From DAISJD01 sp036821645 (GTDB lineage Bacteria > Pseudomonadota > Alphaproteobacteria > ATCC43930 > CGMCC-115725): DNA of 20,963 nucleotides. The translations under genes were made by a program, and so were the position numbers. The stretch spans positions 1 through 20,963 of the forward strand of contig DAISJD010000046.1 in NCBI GenBank assembly GCA_036821645.1, written 5' to 3'. The notes under the pieces were generated by a model. It saw only the letters and a program-made list of their open reading frames with translations, did no database searches and was not told the DNA's origin. Numbering within the stretch: the first letter of the stretch is position 1; each line of letters begins with the position of its first letter. Shown here one piece after another: positions 14,137 to 20,963 of this stretch.

Positions 14137-14509
14137 CAGAACCACGACCGTCGCCATCGCCCGGTAGACGATAGAGGGCGGCCATACCGACACCCGAGAC
14201 CGCCCGGTAGACATTGAACATGCCCGCAGCAGCCCCCATGAAAAAGAACACGACCATCAACCAAGGCCGGGTCCCCAATGCACCATCGAGCGCCCATCCG
14301 ATGCCGAGGGCGACGATCATGGCCGACACCAACTCGACGCCGATCCGAAACCCGAGAGCCACGAATTTACGGTTCGGATCCTCTTCGAGCTTGCCGCGAC
14401 CGGACTGATCAAGGGACTTGGTCTGTGCGGCGGCGATGCGGGCTTCAAGGGATGCCAACCGTCCATCAGTTTCCTGCGGTCGATCCGGCGTATCTTTGAT
14501 CTCTTGCAT
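14126..14509 (-). CDS. atpI: AtpI family protein of the F0 operon
   Basis: A 127-residue protein with a charged, partly coiled N-terminus (EARIAAAQTKSLDQSGRGKL) and two membrane helices (about 55-75 and 80-101) with the conserved glycine-rich tail FFFMGAAAGMFNVYRA. AtpI assists c-ring assembly and may carry magnesium or calcium; it is not part of the finished enzyme. The frame is open 15 codons further, but the ATG at 14507-14509 has GGAGAT eight bases upstream, so this start is preferred. It is the first gene of the F0 operon. Confidence 0.9.
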   Translation of the reverse strand: MQEIKDTPDRPQETDGRLASLEARIAAAQTKSLDQSGRGKLEEDPNRKFVALGFRIGVELVSAMIVALGIGWALDGALGTRPWLMVVFFFMGAAAGMFNVYRAVSGVGMAALYRLPGDGDGRGSGQS

Positions 14510-14575
14510 GACAGATCTCCACCCGAACGGCATCACCCGGGCCGACACCGCCACAACGGCTAAAACGCGGCGGAA

Positions 14576-14603
14576 GTTAGAAGGGGCCTTCGCCCCCTGT
14601 CAA
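14576..14603 (-). promoter_or_regulatory. Candidate promoter of the F0 ATP synthase operon
   Basis: On the minus strand a perfect -35 TTGACA (14603-14598) is followed after 16 bases by TCTAAC (14581-14576), four of six matches to the -10 consensus. The spacer contains the inverted repeat GGGGC-GAAG-GCCCC. The leader to atpI would be about 60 bases. The rest of the 238-base gap up to the smc stop (14604-14747) shows no gene; no clear terminator for smc is seen there. Confidence 0.6.
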
Positions 14604-14747
14604 GGTGAAAGCTGCATAAAGCGCCCTCTTGCAAGGCAGCGGTGCGCCGCCGTCGACACGCCACCCCCCCGGATCACGAGGCACGCGATCCTTGGCATGG
14701 CCCGCAGTGACGAGCCGAGGCCCCGCTGAACCGCCGATTTCCTGGCC

Positions 14748-17700
14748 TTATTGCGCCTTGATCATGCGATCCGCCTCGGCCAAATGTACCGAAACGAGTG
14801 CCGATATACCTTTTTCCATCATTGTTACGCCATAGAGCCGATCCATCCGCGCCATACTGACGCGGTGATGGGTGATGATTAAAAAACGCGTCCCGGTTCG
14901 CGCGCCGATCTCGCTGACCAAGTGGCAAAACCGCTCGACATTGGCATCGTCCAACGGGGCGTCCACCTCATCCAGCACGCACACCGGGGCGGGATTGGTC
15001 AAGAAAACCGCAAACACGAGGGCAAGCGCCGTCAAGGCCCGTTCGCCCCCGGACAAAAGGGTTAAATTTTGCATTTTTTTGCCGGGCGGGCTCGCCATGA
15101 TCTCAAGACCGGCCGACAAGGGATCGGGCTCGTGATCAGTCAAGACGAGATGCGCCCGACCGCCGCCGAACAAACGGGTAAACAGCGTCGTGAAATGCCC
15201 ATTGACCTGATCGAACGCCGCCAGCAGCCGCATGCTGCCGTCTTTGTTCAAATGGCCGATCCCTTCGCGCAATTTCGCGATCGCCGCCATGAGATCCGCC
15301 GATTCGGTCTCGAGGACGCCCAACTCATCGCGCATCGCGGCAAGCTCGGTCTCGGCCGCAAGATTGACGGCACCGAGCCCGTCACGCTCTTTTTTGAGCT
15401 GTTCCAGCCCCTGCTCCAACGTCGCAAGACTTCTAGGATCCCGGCCCACAGGCACCCCCATCGTGCGGGGCAACTGCTCTGCCGGACACCCGAATGCCCC
15501 CCGTGCCCGCACCGATGCGCCGGTGCGCGCCTCAAGCGCCTGCTCCGCCGCGGCCTCGGCCCGCACCAAATCCTCGCGCGCGCGCCCATGGGCCGCCTGT
15601 GCGCGATCCAGGGTGCCGAGAGCTGCCTCCGCCTGTTTTTCCGCTTGTGTCAACGCCTCGGCCACCCCATCCCCGGCCGCGCGCGCCGCGACGAGCTCGC
15701 CGTCCAACCGGTCGACCAAGACTGCAAGATCCATCGGCTGTCGTTCCAAATCGGCGAGGCTTGCCTCGGCCACTTCCTGACGCGCCCGAAGCGTCGCCAA
15801 GCGCTCGACAACCCCATCCGCCCGCGCGACCCATCCGGCGCGCTCTGCCGCCAAAGCAGCAAGCCTGGCAGAACGCTCCGCCTCGTCCCGGATCACCGTA
15901 TCCAAAAGCCGCCCCTGCGTGCGTTCTTCCGCGCGCAGGGTGGCAACGCGCTCTTTCAATCGGGCAAGTTCACTCGGGTCGGTGGGCTCGGTTTCATGTC
16001 CAGCCTGCTCGATCGTCATCTCGTGATAGGCGGCAAGCGCCTCTGCAAGATCGCTTTCGGCTTTTTCGGCAGCCTCGATAGCCGCCTGATGACGGGTTTG
16101 CGCCTGGACCTGACGTTGATCTAACGCCACCTTCGCTTGCTCTGCCCCCGTCAGGTGCCCGGTCGCCTGCTGAAGGTGCGACCGCGCCGCGCGACATCGG
16201 TCGTCCGCTCGGCGAAACGCGGCCTCGGCTCTGGAAAAGGCCTGCTCTGCATCGGCAAAGGCCGCCTCTGCCGTTCTCGCATCGGCGATCTTCTGGGTCA
16301 GGCGGTTGCGTTCCGCCAAGCGGCGGGCAGCTGCCGACGGGGCCCCCGGCGGCACCACCAACCCGTCCCAGCGCCAACTGGCCCCGTCGCATCGGACCAG
16401 TTGCTGACCCGGTCGCAGGGCGGCAATGCGGTCCGACCCGTCGCACCCATCGGCCAGAACCGCGATATGGGCCAGCCGATAGGCAAGGGCGGGTGGCACA
16501 GCGACATAGGTCCCGAGCGGAACCGTGTCGGCCAAGCATTCGGGCCCAGCACACCGATCGATCCCGGCGCTGAAATAAGCCCCAGGCCCCGGCACCAATC
16601 CCGCCTGGAGATCGTCGCCCAAGGCGGCGGCCAGGGCATTTTCATAGCCGGGGGTAACGGTAATCGCCGCCATTACCCCCCGATCGCCCCCGTCACCGCC
16701 ACGCAGCACCGCCTGAAGCGCATCGATCTCCGCCTTGAGGCGAACGAGCGTACGGTCCGCCGCCTGCATGACCGGGCGCGTCGCATCGAGGGTGCCTGCC
16801 GCAGCCGCCCGCCCCGCTTCTTCACGATCGAGGTTCTGGCGCGCGCGCGCCAAATCCAAACGTGCCTCGCCGACACGATCCAACGCCGCCTGCAGGCGGG
16901 CCGGATCGACGAGGGCCTCGGTCATCTGCGTCACACGCGCCGTCGCCTCGGCAAGGGCGCGTTCCAGCCGGGCCTTGCGATCGCGCGCCAGCGCCAGGCG
17001 CCGCTCTATTTGCGCCTGTTCGGCAGCGCGTGCGGCAAGTCGGGCGGTGCGCACGGCAAGCACCTGCTCGGCATCGCTTAGGGTTTCACGCAAAGCCTCA
17101 AGTTTCGTTTCCGCCGCCCCGTGTTTTGCCGGATAATCCGCCCCGGCGGCCCGATCCTCGGCCATGCGCGCATCGATGCGCGCCACCGCAACCCGCGCTT
17201 CCTCGGCAAGACCCGCCTCGCGCACGAGATCATGGTCCAGATCCTTCAAACGCGCCTTCGCCTCGACGATTGCCCGTTCTGCCCGGGTGCGGTCCGCCAT
17301 CGCTTGGTCCCGCGCATGGCGGATCTCTTCGCTTGCCGCCCACATCGTTTGGTTTTTTTCGCGCAACGCCGGCAAAGTCTCCTGAGCCGCAAGGCGCGCC
17401 GCTTCGGCAAGGGCGAGGTCATGGGCCTTTTGCGTCACGGTTTTTTCCGCCGCCGCTACCCGTTCGGCACAGGTTTTCACCCGGCGATCCTGATCCTGCC
17501 ACGCGGCGTAAAGAAACACGGCCTCGGCCTTTTGGATCGCCTCGGCAAGCGCGCGATATTTTTCCGCCTGTTTCACCTGTCGGCCAACGCGCTCGATCTG
17601 CTGCGTCAGGGTGTTTTTAACATCGCCGAGCCGGGTCAGGTTGGCTTCAGCGGCCGAAAGGCGCATTTCGGCCTCGTGGCGACGGGCATGCAAGCCGCCG

Positions 17701-18209
17701 ATGCCCGCCGCCTCTTCCAAAAGGCTGCGCCGCTCCGTCGGTTTCGCATGGATCAGCCACCCGATCCGCCCCTGGCCGATGAGGGCCGAGGATTGCGCCC
17801 CCGAAGCCGCATCGGCAAACAACATCTGGACGTCGCGGGCACGCACCTCGCGCCCATTGACCCGATAGCTCGACCCCTTGCCGCGATCGAGCCGCCGTTC
17901 GACCTCGATCTCGTCGCCATCGTTCAGCGCGGCGGGTGCCCGCCGCATCCTATTGTCGAGGACGAGGCCGACCGTGGCGACGTTGCGTGCCGGTCGCGTC
18001 GATGTACCGCCGAAAATCACATCATCCATTTCCCCGCCGCGCAGGCGCCGCGCCGAGGTCTCGCCCATCACCCATTGCAGGGCTTCGACGAGATTGGATT
18101 TGCCGCACCCGTTCGGACCGACGATCCCGGTGAGGCCCGGTTCGATCAGCAACTCGACTGCATCGACGAAGGACTTGAAGCCGTGAAGGCGAAGTTTGGT
18201 GAACTGCAC
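14748..18209 (-). CDS. smc: Chromosome segregation protein SMC
   Basis: An 1153-residue SMC ATPase, normal length for the family. The N-terminal head has Walker A GPNGCGKS (31-38) in the alphaproteobacterial form GIVGPNGCGKSNLVEALQWV. Two coiled-coil arms (about 165-500 and 630-930) flank a hinge (about 505-625, from GDRGVMAAI to VVPPGAP). The C-terminal head has the signature LSGGERALTALAL (about 1050) and Walker B VCVLDEVDAPLDD (about 1077). With ScpA and ScpB, which are not in the window, it loads at ParB/parS and helps align and compact the chromosome. The start is GTG at 18207-18209, with a G-rich stretch (GGGGGCTGG) as ribosome site. A terminator-like hairpin ends only 9 bases before this start region. 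Confidence 0.97.
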   Translation of the reverse strand: MQFTKLRLHGFKSFVDAVELLIEPGLTGIVGPNGCGKSNLVEALQWVMGETSARRLRGGEMDDVIFGGTSTRPARNVATVGLVLDNRMRRAPAALNDGDEIEVERRLDRGKGSSYRVNGREVRARDVQMLFADAASGAQSSALIGQGRIGWLIHAKPTERRSLLEEAAGIGGLHARRHEAEMRLSAAEANLTRLGDVKNTLTQQIERVGRQVKQAEKYRALAEAIQKAEAVFLYAAWQDQDRRVKTCAERVAAAEKTVTQKAHDLALAEAARLAAQETLPALREKNQTMWAASEEIRHARDQAMADRTRAERAIVEAKARLKDLDHDLVREAGLAEEARVAVARIDARMAEDRAAGADYPAKHGAAETKLEALRETLSDAEQVLAVRTARLAARAAEQAQIERRLALARDRKARLERALAEATARVTQMTEALVDPARLQAALDRVGEARLDLARARQNLDREEAGRAAAAGTLDATRPVMQAADRTLVRLKAEIDALQAVLRGGDGGDRGVMAAITVTPGYENALAAALGDDLQAGLVPGPGAYFSAGIDRCAGPECLADTVPLGTYVAVPPALAYRLAHIAVLADGCDGSDRIAALRPGQQLVRCDGASWRWDGLVVPPGAPSAAARRLAERNRLTQKIADARTAEAAFADAEQAFSRAEAAFRRADDRCRAARSHLQQATGHLTGAEQAKVALDQRQVQAQTRHQAAIEAAEKAESDLAEALAAYHEMTIEQAGHETEPTDPSELARLKERVATLRAEERTQGRLLDTVIRDEAERSARLAALAAERAGWVARADGVVERLATLRARQEVAEASLADLERQPMDLAVLVDRLDGELVAARAAGDGVAEALTQAEKQAEAALGTLDRAQAAHGRAREDLVRAEAAAEQALEARTGASVRARGAFGCPAEQLPRTMGVPVGRDPRSLATLEQGLEQLKKERDGLGAVNLAAETELAAMRDELGVLETESADLMAAIAKLREGIGHLNKDGSMRLLAAFDQVNGHFTTLFTRLFGGGRAHLVLTDHEPDPLSAGLEIMASPPGKKMQNLTLLSGGERALTALALVFAVFLTNPAPVCVLDEVDAPLDDANVERFCHLVSEIGARTGTRFLIITHHRVSMARMDRLYGVTMMEKGISALVSVHLAEADRMIKAQ

Positions 18210-18218
18210 CCAGCCCCC

Positions 18219-18261
18219 AAAAAAAGAACAACCCGCCGCCCGATGGTCGTGACGGCGGGTT
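18219..18261 (-). terminator. Terminator or attenuator between dsbA and smc
   Basis: AACCCGCCG (18230-18238) and CGGCGGGTT (18253-18261) form a 9-pair stem with a 14-base loop. On the minus strand it is followed by GTTC and seven T (18225-18219). The smc GTG is only 9 bases beyond the T-run, so smc has hardly any room for its own promoter downstream of it. Confidence 0.75.
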
Positions 18262-18295
18262 TTGTCGTATCATACGCGCGTTGGATCGTCCGAGA

Positions 18296-18952
18296 TCAGG
18301 ACTTTCCGCCCGCCTCAGTCACGTATTTCACGAATTGGTCGAGAGGAATCTCACCCGCCACCTTTTTACCGGCGATGAAAAAGGTCGGGGTCGAATCGAC
18401 GCCGGCCGTCTCACCGCCCTGTTGGGTGGCGGCAATCGCCAGTTCCAGTTTTTGATCTGTGAGGCAAGCCTGGGCCTTTTCCTGAGAAATGCCGCCCAAC
18501 TTGCCGATATTCACCAGTTCCTGGACCGGATCGGGGGAACGGGCCCATTTCAACTGCAACTGGAACAGGGCTTCGACGAATCCGTAATACCGGTCTTTGC
18601 CGGCGCACCGCGCCAATTGCGAGGCCTTGAGGGCTGCCCCGTCCAGCGGGAAATCGCGGAAGACGTAGCGAATCTTACCCGTTTCGATCAAGGATTTGCG
18701 CACTTCGGGAAACACATCCTTTTCCCAACGCGAACAGTGCGGGCAGGTAAAAGACGCATATTCGATCACCGTAACCGGTGCGTCATCCTTGCCCAGGACA
18801 TAATCGTCCGGTCCGACCGGCGGCACCTGACCGGCGGCCACTTGGACGGGTGCTGCAAAAGCCGACGGTTCGTAGAGGCCGCCTGTAAGACCGAGGGCCA
18901 CACCAAGGGCCACACCGAAGGCCGTTGGGCCGGTCAGAAAAAACCGCTTCAT
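18296..18952 (-). CDS. dsbA: DsbA-like periplasmic thiol:disulfide oxidoreductase
   Basis: A 218-residue exported thioredoxin-fold protein. Residues 1-34 are a signal peptide (MKRFFLTG, hydrophobic core, likely cleavage after AFAA). The redox site is CPHC (Cys70, Cys73) in YASFTCPHCSRWE, and the cis-proline loop is VDSTPTFFIAG. An alpha-helical insertion lies between. It introduces disulfides in periplasmic proteins, or may serve a more specialised partner, since this thioredoxin_4-like type is often present in several copies. A frame upstream is open 11 codons further, but GGAGAG seven bases before the ATG at 18950-18952 decides the start. The order DciA-like - dsbA - smc is common in alphaproteobacteria. 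Confidence 0.92.
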   Translation of the reverse strand: MKRFFLTGPTAFGVALGVALGLTGGLYEPSAFAAPVQVAAGQVPPVGPDDYVLGKDDAPVTVIEYASFTCPHCSRWEKDVFPEVRKSLIETGKIRYVFRDFPLDGAALKASQLARCAGKDRYYGFVEALFQLQLKWARSPDPVQELVNIGKLGGISQEKAQACLTDQKLELAIAATQQGGETAGVDSTPTFFIAGKKVAGEIPLDQFVKYVTEAGGKS

Positions 18953-18978
18953 CACAGACTCTCCATTAAGGTGCGATC

Positions 18979-19070
18979 GGTTCAAACCCTACCGCTTGAA
19001 CCAAGAAGCACACGGCAAAATCATCAGCCCACGGTCCGGCCTTCGCTTTACGTGAAATCAAACGGACCGT
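18979..19070. repeat. Two inverted repeats upstream of dsbA
   Basis: GGTTCAA (18979-18985) pairs with TTGAACC (18996-19002) over a 10-base loop, and ACGGTCCG (19031-19038) pairs with CGGACCGT (19063-19070) over a 24-base loop. Both lie in the 153-base gap between the DUF721 stop and the dsbA start. The first is in the dsbA promoter/leader region; the second is 35 bases past the DUF721 stop and may end that transcript. Confidence 0.5.
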
Positions 19071-19105
19071 CGGTCATCTAGCAAAATCATTCTCGTGTCG
19101 CGACG

Positions 19106-19636
19106 TTATCGAGAACGGGGTGGACGAGCAAGCCCATGCGACAGGGTTTTGCCGGGCACGAGTGCTTTTTCATCGCTTTTTGCCTGTTCCGCACGGGCGA
19201 CCGCCTGGCCCAGCCGTTCGAGTGCAGCGCGCAGGGCCGGATCTCGAACGCCGGATACGGTCTCGGCGACCCGCCCCACCACGTGGGCCGCGAGTGCGTG
19301 GACCGGCGGCGGTTTGCGATCGCGCAAGCGCGGGATCGGGCCCTGGCGCAAGGCCAGACGCCCGACCGCCCGATAGCCGAAAAATCCATTGATCCGCTCG
19401 ATGATCTGCGGTTCAAGATGCTGGATCATCAGTCCCGCCCCCGGCGTGACCTTGAGATAGAGCGTGCCGTTCATCCGATCGCCCTTGCCGAAGGCCAGTT
19501 TGATCGGCAGGCTGTCGGCCGCGATTTCGGCCCCGACCACCGTTGCCCACTCGCTCAGAATCTGGGCTTCGCCAAGCCCCCGGCGCCCCAGAATCGGGGC
19601 GGCGATCTTCGACACCGAACTACCCAGGGATTTCAT
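19106..19636 (-). CDS. DUF721 / DciA-like protein
   Basis: A 176-residue protein with the DUF721 (DciA) domain in the first 100 residues: ILSEWATVVGAEIAADSLPIKL, then the basic strand GTLYLKVTPGAGLMIQHLEP and the helix IIERINGFFGYRAVGRLALRQ. DciA is the loader or assistant of the replicative helicase DnaB in bacteria lacking DnaC/DnaI. The C-terminal part (about 100-176) is basic and Pro/Ala-rich and probably disordered. The ATG is at 19634-19636, only 3 bases from the GTG of the divergent mutY gene. Family placement is good; the helicase role in this organism is inferred. Confidence 0.87.
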   Translation of the reverse strand: MKSLGSSVSKIAAPILGRRGLGEAQILSEWATVVGAEIAADSLPIKLAFGKGDRMNGTLYLKVTPGAGLMIQHLEPQIIERINGFFGYRAVGRLALRQGPIPRLRDRKPPPVHALAAHVVGRVAETVSGVRDPALRAALERLGQAVARAEQAKSDEKALVPGKTLSHGLARPPRSR

Positions 19637-19639
19637 CGC

Positions 19640-20782
19640 GTGTTTCCCGTCACTGGGGCATCAACCGGCCCCGCCCCTGCCGAATCAGATCTACCGACCA
19701 GACTGCTCGCCTGGTATGACGGCCATCGACGCGCCATGCCGTGGCGGGCCTTGCCGGGGGTGCGCCCCGACCCTTATGCCGTCTGGCTCAGCGAGATTAT
19801 GCTGCAACAGACCACGGTCGCAACCGTTGTCGGTTATTTCGACCGATTTCTCGCCCGTTGGCCCACCGTGCGCGATCTGGCCGCAGCCCCCCTCGACGAT
19901 GTCCTCCATGCCTGGGCCGGCCTCGGCTATTATGCGCGGGCGCGCAATCTCCACGCCTGCGCCAAGGCGGTCTGCGCGCACCATGATGGGCGGTTTCCCG
20001 ATGAGGAGGCGCTGTTGCGGACCCTGCCCGGCATCGGGGCCTATAGTGCCGCCAGCATCGCCGCCATCGCCTTCGACCGACCGGCTAATGTCGTGGACGG
20101 CAATGTCGAACGGGTCATGGCCCGGCTTTTTACCGTCGATGTCCCGCTCCCGGCAGCAAAACCGATTCTGCGCGCCCATGCGGCTAGGCTTGCCCCTCTC
20201 CGGCGTCCGGGGGATTACGCACAGGGGTTGATGGATTTGGGGGCCACAATCTGCACCCCGCGCAAGCCGCGCTGCCTCCTCTGTCCGTGGCAACAGGCTT
20301 GCGGCGCTATGGCTCAGGGCGATCCCGAACGGTTTCCCATGAAATCGGCCAAGGCCGCCCGCCCTCATCGCCATGCGATGGCATTTTATCTAAAGGCCCC
20401 CGACGGACAGGTTTTACTGCGCCGCCGGGTGGAATCCGGTTTACTGGGCGGGATGATCGAAATACCGACCACACCTTGGCATGATACCCCTTGGGTGCCG
20501 GGCGATGCCGTCCGGCATTGTCCGGTTCCTCTTGGTCCGGTTCCTCTTGGTCCGGTTCCGGCCGCCCCATGGCGACGGCTGGACGGTGCCGTCACCCATG
20601 TCTTCACCCATTTCAGCCTGACGGTCACAATTTTGACCGCCCGCCTCACCGATGCCCCACCCAAAACCGAGGGTCTGATCTGGGCCGACGATGCGGCGAT
20701 CAAGCGGCTTGCCCTGCCGAGTTTGATGAAAAAAATCCGGGCTCATGCCGAAAACGCCCTAACCGCTCCCGACCCATCCTAA
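19640..20782 (+). CDS. mutY: A/G-specific adenine glycosylase MutY
   Basis: A 380-residue base-excision repair enzyme that removes adenine paired with 8-oxoguanine. Visible: PWR (35-37), catalytic Glu52 in WLSEIMLQQTTVATV, the helix-hairpin-helix LPGIGAYSAASI (129-140) with catalytic Asp153 in VVDGNVERVMAR, and the [4Fe-4S] ligands Cys205, Cys212, Cys215 and Cys221 (C-x6-C-x2-C-x5-C). The C-terminal NUDIX-like domain (about 245-370) recognises 8-oxoguanine and contains the THVFTHF motif. The frame is open far upstream, but that part is antisense to the DUF721 gene. There is no ATG before the conserved first helix, and GTG at 19640 has AGGGA nine bases upstream, so I chose it. An in-frame 15-base repeat lies in the C-terminal domain. 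Confidence 0.93.
   Translation: MFPVTGASTGPAPAESDLPTRLLAWYDGHRRAMPWRALPGVRPDPYAVWLSEIMLQQTTVATVVGYFDRFLARWPTVRDLAAAPLDDVLHAWAGLGYYARARNLHACAKAVCAHHDGRFPDEEALLRTLPGIGAYSAASIAAIAFDRPANVVDGNVERVMARLFTVDVPLPAAKPILRAHAARLAPLRRPGDYAQGLMDLGATICTPRKPRCLLCPWQQACGAMAQGDPERFPMKSAKAARPHRHAMAFYLKAPDGQVLLRRRVESGLLGGMIEIPTTPWHDTPWVPGDAVRHCPVPLGPVPLGPVPAAPWRRLDGAVTHVFTHFSLTVTILTARLTDAPPKTEGLIWADDAAIKRLALPSLMKKIRAHAENALTAPDPS
20521..20559 (+). repeat. In-frame 15-base tandem repeat in mutY
   Basis: TCCGGTTCCTCTTGG occurs twice in a row (20521-20535, 20536-20550), and a third, partial copy TCCGGTTCC follows (20551-20559). It encodes PVPLG PVPLG PVP. The unit is five codons, so a change in copy number keeps the frame. 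It lies in a loop of the NUDIX-like domain, before the THVFTHF segment. Confidence 0.93.
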
Positions 20783-20811
20783 AACTGTCATGATTTTATC
20801 CGAGTATGTTT

Positions 20812-20839
20812 CCCCCTGATTTTGGGGGTGATGTTTTTT
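20812..20839 (+). terminator. Probable terminator of mutY
   Basis: CCCCC (20812-20816) and GGGGG (20824-20828) enclose TGATTTT, and six T follow after TGATG. It is 30 bases after the mutY stop. The stem is short but all G-C. Confidence 0.65.
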
Positions 20840-20866
20840 GCCTTTTATCGAGCCCGTTGCCGAACC

Positions 20867-20963
20867 ATGACAAGGAACCTTTGCGCCATGGCGATCGCCC
20901 GGCTTGAACCCGATGCGTCCGGCGATCCGATCGCCCCGACATCGCCCGGCCCCGTCCTTGATC
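20867..20963 (+). CDS. Start of an unidentified protein (cut by window edge)
   Basis: An open frame that runs off the right edge. Two ATG codons in the same frame are possible: 20867 (MTRNLCAMAIARLEPD) and 20888 (MAIARLEPDASGDPIAPT). AAGGA at 20872-20876 lies 11 bases before the second ATG, which favours 20888. Only 25 to 32 codons are visible, rich in Ala, Pro and Asp. I recognise no family. The frame follows a probable terminator, so it may begin a new transcription unit. Confidence 0.4.
   Translation, partial: MTRNLCAMAIARLEPDASGDPIAPTSPGPVLD

Noticed and set aside
14097..14297. Upstream extension of the atpB frame across atpI
   Set aside because: It overlaps atpI in another frame and its sequence (Cys, Arg, Gly rich) is unlike any a-subunit N-terminus.
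17121..18455. Long plus-strand open frame (444 codons) opposite smc, and similar ones at 15069-16124 and 16137-17081
   Set aside because: They are antisense to a fully convincing SMC protein, have no recognisable domain, and arise from GC-rich codon bias.
9446..19070. Shared CGGTCCG/CGGACCG arms in the hairpins at 9446-9473 and 19031-19070 as a dispersed repeat family
   Set aside because: Only the 7-base arms agree; loops and flanks differ, so chance in a GC-rich genome is enough.
19136..19639. Extra 168 N-terminal residues of the mutY frame
   Set aside because: This part is antisense to the DUF721/DciA-like gene, and MutY proteins start close to the WYDGHRR helix; GTG at 19640 fits.
1..20963. 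CRISPR array, prophage, transposon, toxin-antitoxin or defence genes
   Set aside because: No regular spaced repeats, transposase, integrase, phage or nuclease-defence motifs were seen in any strong frame.

Overview
The window looks like a chromosomal segment of a GC-rich alphaproteobacterium, probably of the Rhodospirillales. The pointers are a ChpT-type histidine phosphotransferase beside cheA, an F0 ATP synthase operon that stands alone (atpI-atpB-atpE-atpF'-atpF) with two different b-type subunits, an APH-fold homoserine kinase next to rnhA, and the mutY / DciA-like / dsbA / smc neighbourhood. This placement is inferred from gene content and protein sequence only.

Layout. 1-1243: the N-terminal part of cheA (cut by the window edge) and chpT, both on the minus strand. 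1595-5424: a plus-strand block for polyhydroxybutyrate (PHB) and short acyl-CoA metabolism. It holds a long fused CoA-transferase, a PHB depolymerase without a signal peptide and a phasin-like protein. The last two are clearly AT-richer than their surroundings and sit behind two identical TTGCATCGCAA palindromes. 5560-5728: tRNA-Phe (minus) with its own promoter and terminator. 5824-7489: a saccharopine/lysine dehydrogenase-like gene divergent from an Lrp/AsnC regulator. 7513-9437: a DUF4337 membrane protein, yqgE, and a divergent Prx5-type peroxiredoxin. 9438-9575: a dense set of hairpins. 9576-11019: thrB and rnhA, overlapping by 11 bases. 11317-11877: a predicted lipoprotein ending in a clear bidirectional terminator. 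11954-14509: the F0 operon (minus), with a terminator-like hairpin between atpE and atpF'. 14748-19636: smc, dsbA and a DUF721/DciA-like gene (minus). 19640-20782: mutY (plus), head-to-head with the DciA-like gene. 20867 to the end: the start of an unidentified ORF.

Working together: the CoA-transferase, depolymerase and phasin form a plausible PHB-mobilisation unit. Depolymerase acts on granules coated by the phasin, and the transferase could handle acyl or acetoacetyl groups downstream. The F0 genes build the membrane rotor and stator of ATP synthase; the F1 genes are not in the window. smc, the DciA-like protein and mutY belong to chromosome segregation, replication and repair.

I found no CRISPR array, insertion sequence, integrase, phage or obvious defence system. 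The less ordinary material is the PHB cassette with its twin operators, the C-terminal domain of the CoA-transferase, and several hairpins placed where they could tune expression inside operons.
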